Position numbers and translations under genes: made by a program. The notes beneath the pieces are model-generated. The model did not search any database. It saw nothing but the letters and a program-made list of their open reading frames with translations, and had not been told where the DNA came from. A stretch of 64,000 nucleotides of DNA. Source: Desmonostoc muscorum LEGE 12446 (GTDB lineage: Bacteria > Cyanobacteriota > Cyanobacteriia > Cyanobacteriales > Nostocaceae). This document shows, piece after piece, positions 60,453 to 64,000 of this stretch (position 1 is the stretch's first letter; every line of letters starts with the position of its first letter). Where the stretch lies: the NCBI RefSeq assembly GCF_015207005.2, contig NZ_JADEXS020000001.1:6285001-6349000 (forward strand). Direction: 5' to 3'.

Positions 60453-63400
60453 TTACTTTTGACTTGCTCTGCGGTGATTTTGTCTAGCTTCTTTGCGACG
60501 CTTAATTGAAGCAGACCTTACTTGAGGGCGGTGAGACTCTTTTTGCAAAATAGCTTCTTCATCGCTAGTTAAAAACTCAGCAAGTGAACTGATAGTTGGT
60601 CTTTCATAAATGCTGATTATCGGAATATGGGTATTTAATTCTTTTTGTAACTGTGAGATAACCTCAACACCGATTAAAGAACTACCTCCCAAATCAAAGA
60701 AGTTATCATAAATACCAATCTTTTCAATTCCTAGAACCTTTTGCCAAGTTGTCGCAACTATTTGCTCTACTTTATTACTAGCTGGAACATACTCGTTTTG
60801 TAAGTTTGCTCTGGAATGGAGTGATAAACTATCTGCATTATTTTGTAAAAATTCTCGTTTGATCCATTGCTCAATTCTGGGTTGTAATTCTCCCGCAGAA
60901 ACAACAATCTGAGGAGTTTTAGTTAAACATAATACACGCCTAAAAACATCTATACCTTCTTTCCATGTCATGCGTAATTTTTCTAACGTTACTCCTACAG
61001 TCAGGTCTTGGATATCATCTTCTTGAGATTGCCAAGTATCCCAGTTCACACTAATACAAGGAAAGAAATTTATCTGGTTATGCTTGTGAGCATAGGCATC
61101 CATAAAAATATTAGCAGCAGAATACGAAGTTAACCCTAAACCTCCTAAAACAGATGATGATGAAGATGTCAATAAACAAAAATCTAGCTTTTGACCTTGC
61201 AAAACTTTTTCTAAAACAAATAGCCCATATACTTTTGGAACAAATTGTGATTGACTTTGAGTTTTAGAACTTTCTTCAATAGTGTAATAGGCATCGTCAT
61301 TAATTCCTGCTGTGTGGATGACGCCATGAATTTCACCAAAGCGTTCTTTAGCTAATTCTATAGCTTTTTGCATTTGTTGTTCATTAGCTACATCCGCACT
61401 AATCGCTTGTACTTCAGCACCCAATTCCTCAAGCATCATCACTTTTTTCAGCTTTTGGCTAACTTCATTGGATTCATCATGATTTAGTAACCATTCAGAC
61501 CATTGATGTTTTTCTGGTATCCCTTTTCTGCCGATTAAAATTAGCTTAGCCTGCACTGTTTTTGCTAAGTATTCTGACATTGCTAAACCAATGCGGCCAA
61601 GTCCACCAGTGATGAGATAAACACCCCCTGTCCTCAACTTAGTTTTGCTGATAATACTTTCATCTAAATGTACAGCTTCATAAGTTTTAATCCAACGATG
61701 ATTGCCACGATAAGCAATTAAGTTGTCGGTTATTGGTGCTGTAAATTCTGCAAGCAGCGAGTCTATTAGTGTTGGTGATGGCTTAGTTCTAGAGTCTGGA
61801 AGTACGATATCAAAGCAACAGCAAGTTATGTTGAGATATTCTTGTGGAATTACATTGCATGGTCCTAATATAGTTGCTTTTTCAGGACATAAATTTTCGC
61901 TACCAGTGATATCATGTAGATTACTCGTGACAACCATCAACTTTATTGGGTCAATGATATTCTGTTTTGCCAAGGCTTGTGCTAGAAACAGGAGACTATC
62001 AAAACCAATATTTTGACAATCTTCAAAAAACTGATATTGTCTTTGTGGGTCTAGCTCATGACTGGGTAAAATATCGTTAGGAGTTACGCTCCAGAAATGT
62101 GCGATGATCGCTTGGCTAATCCAATTCTGTTCTTGCAGTGCTTTAAATAAACTATCATAGTCATCTCTTTGTTGGGGATTGATTGTATAACTAAAGTCAT
62201 CAAGTTTAGCAAATTTATCTCCAACCCTCACAAAAATCACATCTTGACTCTGTTGTTTGAGTCGTTCGGCAATTTCGGCTCCTACTCCATAACTATCAAC
62301 AAAAATTAACCAACTTAACTTTTCTTTTAGCAGTTTTTCGTGTTGAAATACCTCAACTGGTGTAGATTCTTTCCAGCGAGGAACATAAAACCAGTCAGCA
62401 ATATCTGGCTTTTTATCTGAAGTTTTGGGCGACATCATTGCCAAGGTGGCATTTCGATTTACTTCAATCCAATAACGCTGACGCTCAAAGGGATAAGTAG
62501 GTAAAGGTAGGCGATGACGCTTTTCATGTGCATAAAAACCAGACCAATCAATTTTAATTCCAACTAACCAAAGCCTACCCAAGGTATTAACTAAAAACCC
62601 TACATCTGATTGCTGCTCTTGAGGATGTCTTATAGATGTTAATGTTATTACATCTGTTTGATGTTGTTTAGCCAAACTACTTAGCGTCCGCCCCGGTCCA
62701 ACTTCTAACAATATTCGCTCTGGCTGTTTCAACAACTCAGAAATGCCTAAATTAAAGCATACTGGTTGCCTTAAATGCCTTGCCCAGTATTTAGGATTTG
62801 TTGCTTGAGTTGCAGTAATCCAAGTTCCACTAATATTGGATATAAAAAGAATTTTTGGAGTATGAAGTTTTACTTTTTCTAATAACTGAGTGAAAGTCTC
62901 AATGATGGGTGACATCATTTCGGAATGAAAGGCGTGAGATGTATGCAAACGCCTACAATTAACACCTATTTGTTCTAGCTTTTCTTGCAATTTATCTATT
63001 GCTTCTTGTGAACCAGACACTACACAAGAACAAGGTGCATTAATCGCAGCTAAAGAGATTTCTTTTTCTAGCAATTGTTGTATTTTTTGTTCTGGAAGCT
63101 GAACCGAAAGCATAGCACCACCAGGCAACTCTTGCATGAGTTTTCCTCGCATTGCTACTATCATCAAGGCATCTTCTAAAGCGAAAACTCCCGCTATAGT
63201 TGCAGCTACATACTCTCCGATACTGTGACCAATCATTACCTCTGGACTCACACCCCAAGCCATCCACAACTTAGCCATAGCATATTCAATTACAAACAAC
63301 GCTGGTTGAGTAATTGCTGTTTGCTGTAATTTTTGTGTTGCTTCTAAAACTTCTTCTTTGCTGGGATAAAGAACTGTACGCAGGTCTATTTCCAAGTAAG

Positions 63401-64000
63401 GTTTAAGCAGTTTGCAGCAGTAATCAATTTGCTCTTTAAATACCCTTTCATTTTCATATAATTCTCGACCCATATTTACATATTGTGAACCTTGTCCGGA
63501 AAACATAAACACAACGGAGCGATTACAAGGTTCTTGGTAATAAGTGAAAGCTCTTTGAGGATCTTGCAATGCGTTAATTGCATCTTCTTGGTTTTGACAA
63601 ACTACCATTCGGCGATGATTGAAAGTCCAGCGACCCACTTGCAAAGTATGAGCAACATCCGCAAGATTTACATCTAGATGATTTTGCAGATGATTAGTTA
63701 GATTTTCTGTAGCAGTTTCTAGTGCTGTATTCGTCTTAGCTGAAAGTAGTAATAATTGCCAAGTTCGAGAAGGACTAGAGGATTTAATGATGGGAGCTTC
63801 TTCTAAAATTATATGGGCATTTGTCCCACCAAAACCAAAGGAACTAACACCCGCACGGCGAGGAGTGCCGTTTGTTTTCCACTCTGATAATTGATTATTT
63901 ACATAAAAAGGACTATTGGCAAAATCAATTTTTGGTGATGGTTCTTCAAAGTTTAAACTGGGGGGAATTTGTTTATGTTTGAAGGCTAAAACAGTTTTAA
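60453..64000 (-). CDS. Type I polyketide synthase module, KS(part)-AT-KR-ACP (cut by right edge)
   Basis: A PKS of at least 1182 residues whose N-terminus lies beyond the window; the frame is open to base 64000. Only the C-terminal end of KS is seen (TVLAFKHKQIPPSLNFEEP, then RRAGVSSFGFGGTNAH). AT: FSGQGSQYVNMG, GHSIGEYVAA, HAFHS, intact and of the malonyl type. KR: TGGLGRIGLAMSEYLA, GRKGIP, TSYSAANIFMDA, intact. ACP: LGGSSLIGVEV. No DH or ER. The tail (SIKRRKEARQNHRR) is Arg-rich like that of the next module. It is the first module in transcription order among those visible, so starter-unit genes should be to the right. Confidence 0.94.
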   Translation of the reverse strand, partial: KTVLAFKHKQIPPSLNFEEPSPKIDFANSPFYVNNQLSEWKTNGTPRRAGVSSFGFGGTNAHIILEEAPIIKSSSPSRTWQLLLLSAKTNTALETATENLTNHLQNHLDVNLADVAHTLQVGRWTFNHRRMVVCQNQEDAINALQDPQRAFTYYQEPCNRSVVFMFSGQGSQYVNMGRELYENERVFKEQIDYCCKLLKPYLEIDLRTVLYPSKEEVLEATQKLQQTAITQPALFVIEYAMAKLWMAWGVSPEVMIGHSIGEYVAATIAGVFALEDALMIVAMRGKLMQELPGGAMLSVQLPEQKIQQLLEKEISLAAINAPCSCVVSGSQEAIDKLQEKLEQIGVNCRRLHTSHAFHSEMMSPIIETFTQLLEKVKLHTPKILFISNISGTWITATQATNPKYWARHLRQPVCFNLGISELLKQPERILLEVGPGRTLSSLAKQHQTDVITLTSIRHPQEQQSDVGFLVNTLGRLWLVGIKIDWSGFYAHEKRHRLPLPTYPFERQRYWIEVNRNATLAMMSPKTSDKKPDIADWFYVPRWKESTPVEVFQHEKLLKEKLSWLIFVDSYGVGAEIAERLKQQSQDVIFVRVGDKFAKLDDFSYTINPQQRDDYDSLFKALQEQNWISQAIIAHFWSVTPNDILPSHELDPQRQYQFFEDCQNIGFDSLLFLAQALAKQNIIDPIKLMVVTSNLHDITGSENLCPEKATILGPCNVIPQEYLNITCCCFDIVLPDSRTKPSPTLIDSLLAEFTAPITDNLIAYRGNHRWIKTYEAVHLDESIISKTKLRTGGVYLITGGLGRIGLAMSEYLAKTVQAKLILIGRKGIPEKHQWSEWLLNHDESNEVSQKLKKVMMLEELGAEVQAISADVANEQQMQKAIELAKERFGEIHGVIHTAGINDDAYYTIEESSKTQSQSQFVPKVYGLFVLEKVLQGQKLDFCLLTSSSSSVLGGLGLTSYSAANIFMDAYAHKHNQINFFPCISVNWDTWQSQEDDIQDLTVGVTLEKLRMTWKEGIDVFRRVLCLTKTPQIVVSAGELQPRIEQWIKREFLQNNADSLSLHSRANLQNEYVPASNKVEQIVATTWQKVLGIEKIGIYDNFFDLGGSSLIGVEVISQLQKELNTHIPIISIYERPTISSLAEFLTSDEEAILQKESHRPQVRSASIKRRKEARQNHRRASQK

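Noticed and set aside
49657..64000. Trans-AT polyketide synthase
   Set aside because: Two of three modules have intact cis AT domains; only one is degenerate, so the line is basically cis-AT.
36673..64000. Cryptophycin, microcystin or another named cyanobacterial cluster
   Set aside because: Domain order, lack of halogenase and of additional NRPS modules, and a single A domain do not fit the clusters I know.

Overview
The window looks like chromosomal DNA of a filamentous, heterocyst-type cyanobacterium (Nostoc or a close relative). Supporting signs are the many HIP1 octamers (GCGATCGC), a DUF1818 gene, a DUF2808 gene, an InrS-like His-rich CsoR regulator, a Ser/Thr kinase fused to a GUN4 domain, pentapeptide repeats, and abundant short tandem repeats (tggggactgggg type) between genes. 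The genus is inferred; no 16S gene is present.

Region 1 (1-12.6 kb) is mixed chromosomal content: a membrane protein cut by the left edge, tRNA-Pro(GGG), DUF1818, rpoZ, a fasciclin-domain protein, a GH13 alpha-amylase, a subtilisin-like protease, a putative two-gene unit (three degenerate XRE-type HTH repeats plus a membrane pentapeptide-repeat protein), glgC, a 290-bp IS630-type MITE with TA target duplication, and a P-loop kinase. Region 2 (12.8-28.7 kb) is housekeeping: a DnaJ-type chaperone, the plsX-fabH-fabD fatty-acid operon, leucyl aminopeptidase, an EcsC-like protein, a PIN/DUF3349 pair, an alpha/beta hydrolase and an acyltransferase, metG, a NYN-domain protein, an lptC gene with an apparent frameshift behind its lipobox, and an InrS-like regulator. 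Region 3 (28.9-36.5 kb) holds two tandem Ser/Thr kinases, a small gene followed by a truncated PIN toxin, an Lhr-like helicase, DoxX, DUF2808 and an RmlD-like reductase.

Region 4 (about 36.7 kb to the right edge) is a hybrid PKS/NRPS gene cluster, all on the minus strand. In transcription order: a PKS module cut by the right edge (KS-AT-KR-ACP), a PanP-like PLP decarboxylase, a second PKS module (KS, degenerate AT, KR, ACP), a third PKS module (KS-AT-broken KR-ACP), a SAM methyltransferase, a C-A-PCP-TE NRPS, two cytochromes P450, an SDR, a sucrase/ferredoxin-like protein, a MATE exporter, an MbtH-like protein and a second SDR.

The most interesting reading concerns this cluster. The decarboxylase resembles aspartate 1-decarboxylases that make beta-alanine, and the specificity residues of the only adenylation domain (read by eye as VDWIISLANK) are close to the remembered beta-alanine code VDWVISLADK. 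The cluster therefore seems to make its own beta-alanine and add it to a short malonate-derived polyketide. The last PKS module probably leaves a beta-ketone next to the new amide, and the terminal thioesterase has Cys in place of the usual Ser. Together these allow, but do not prove, release by ring closure. I cannot name the product, and the start of the assembly line lies outside the window.
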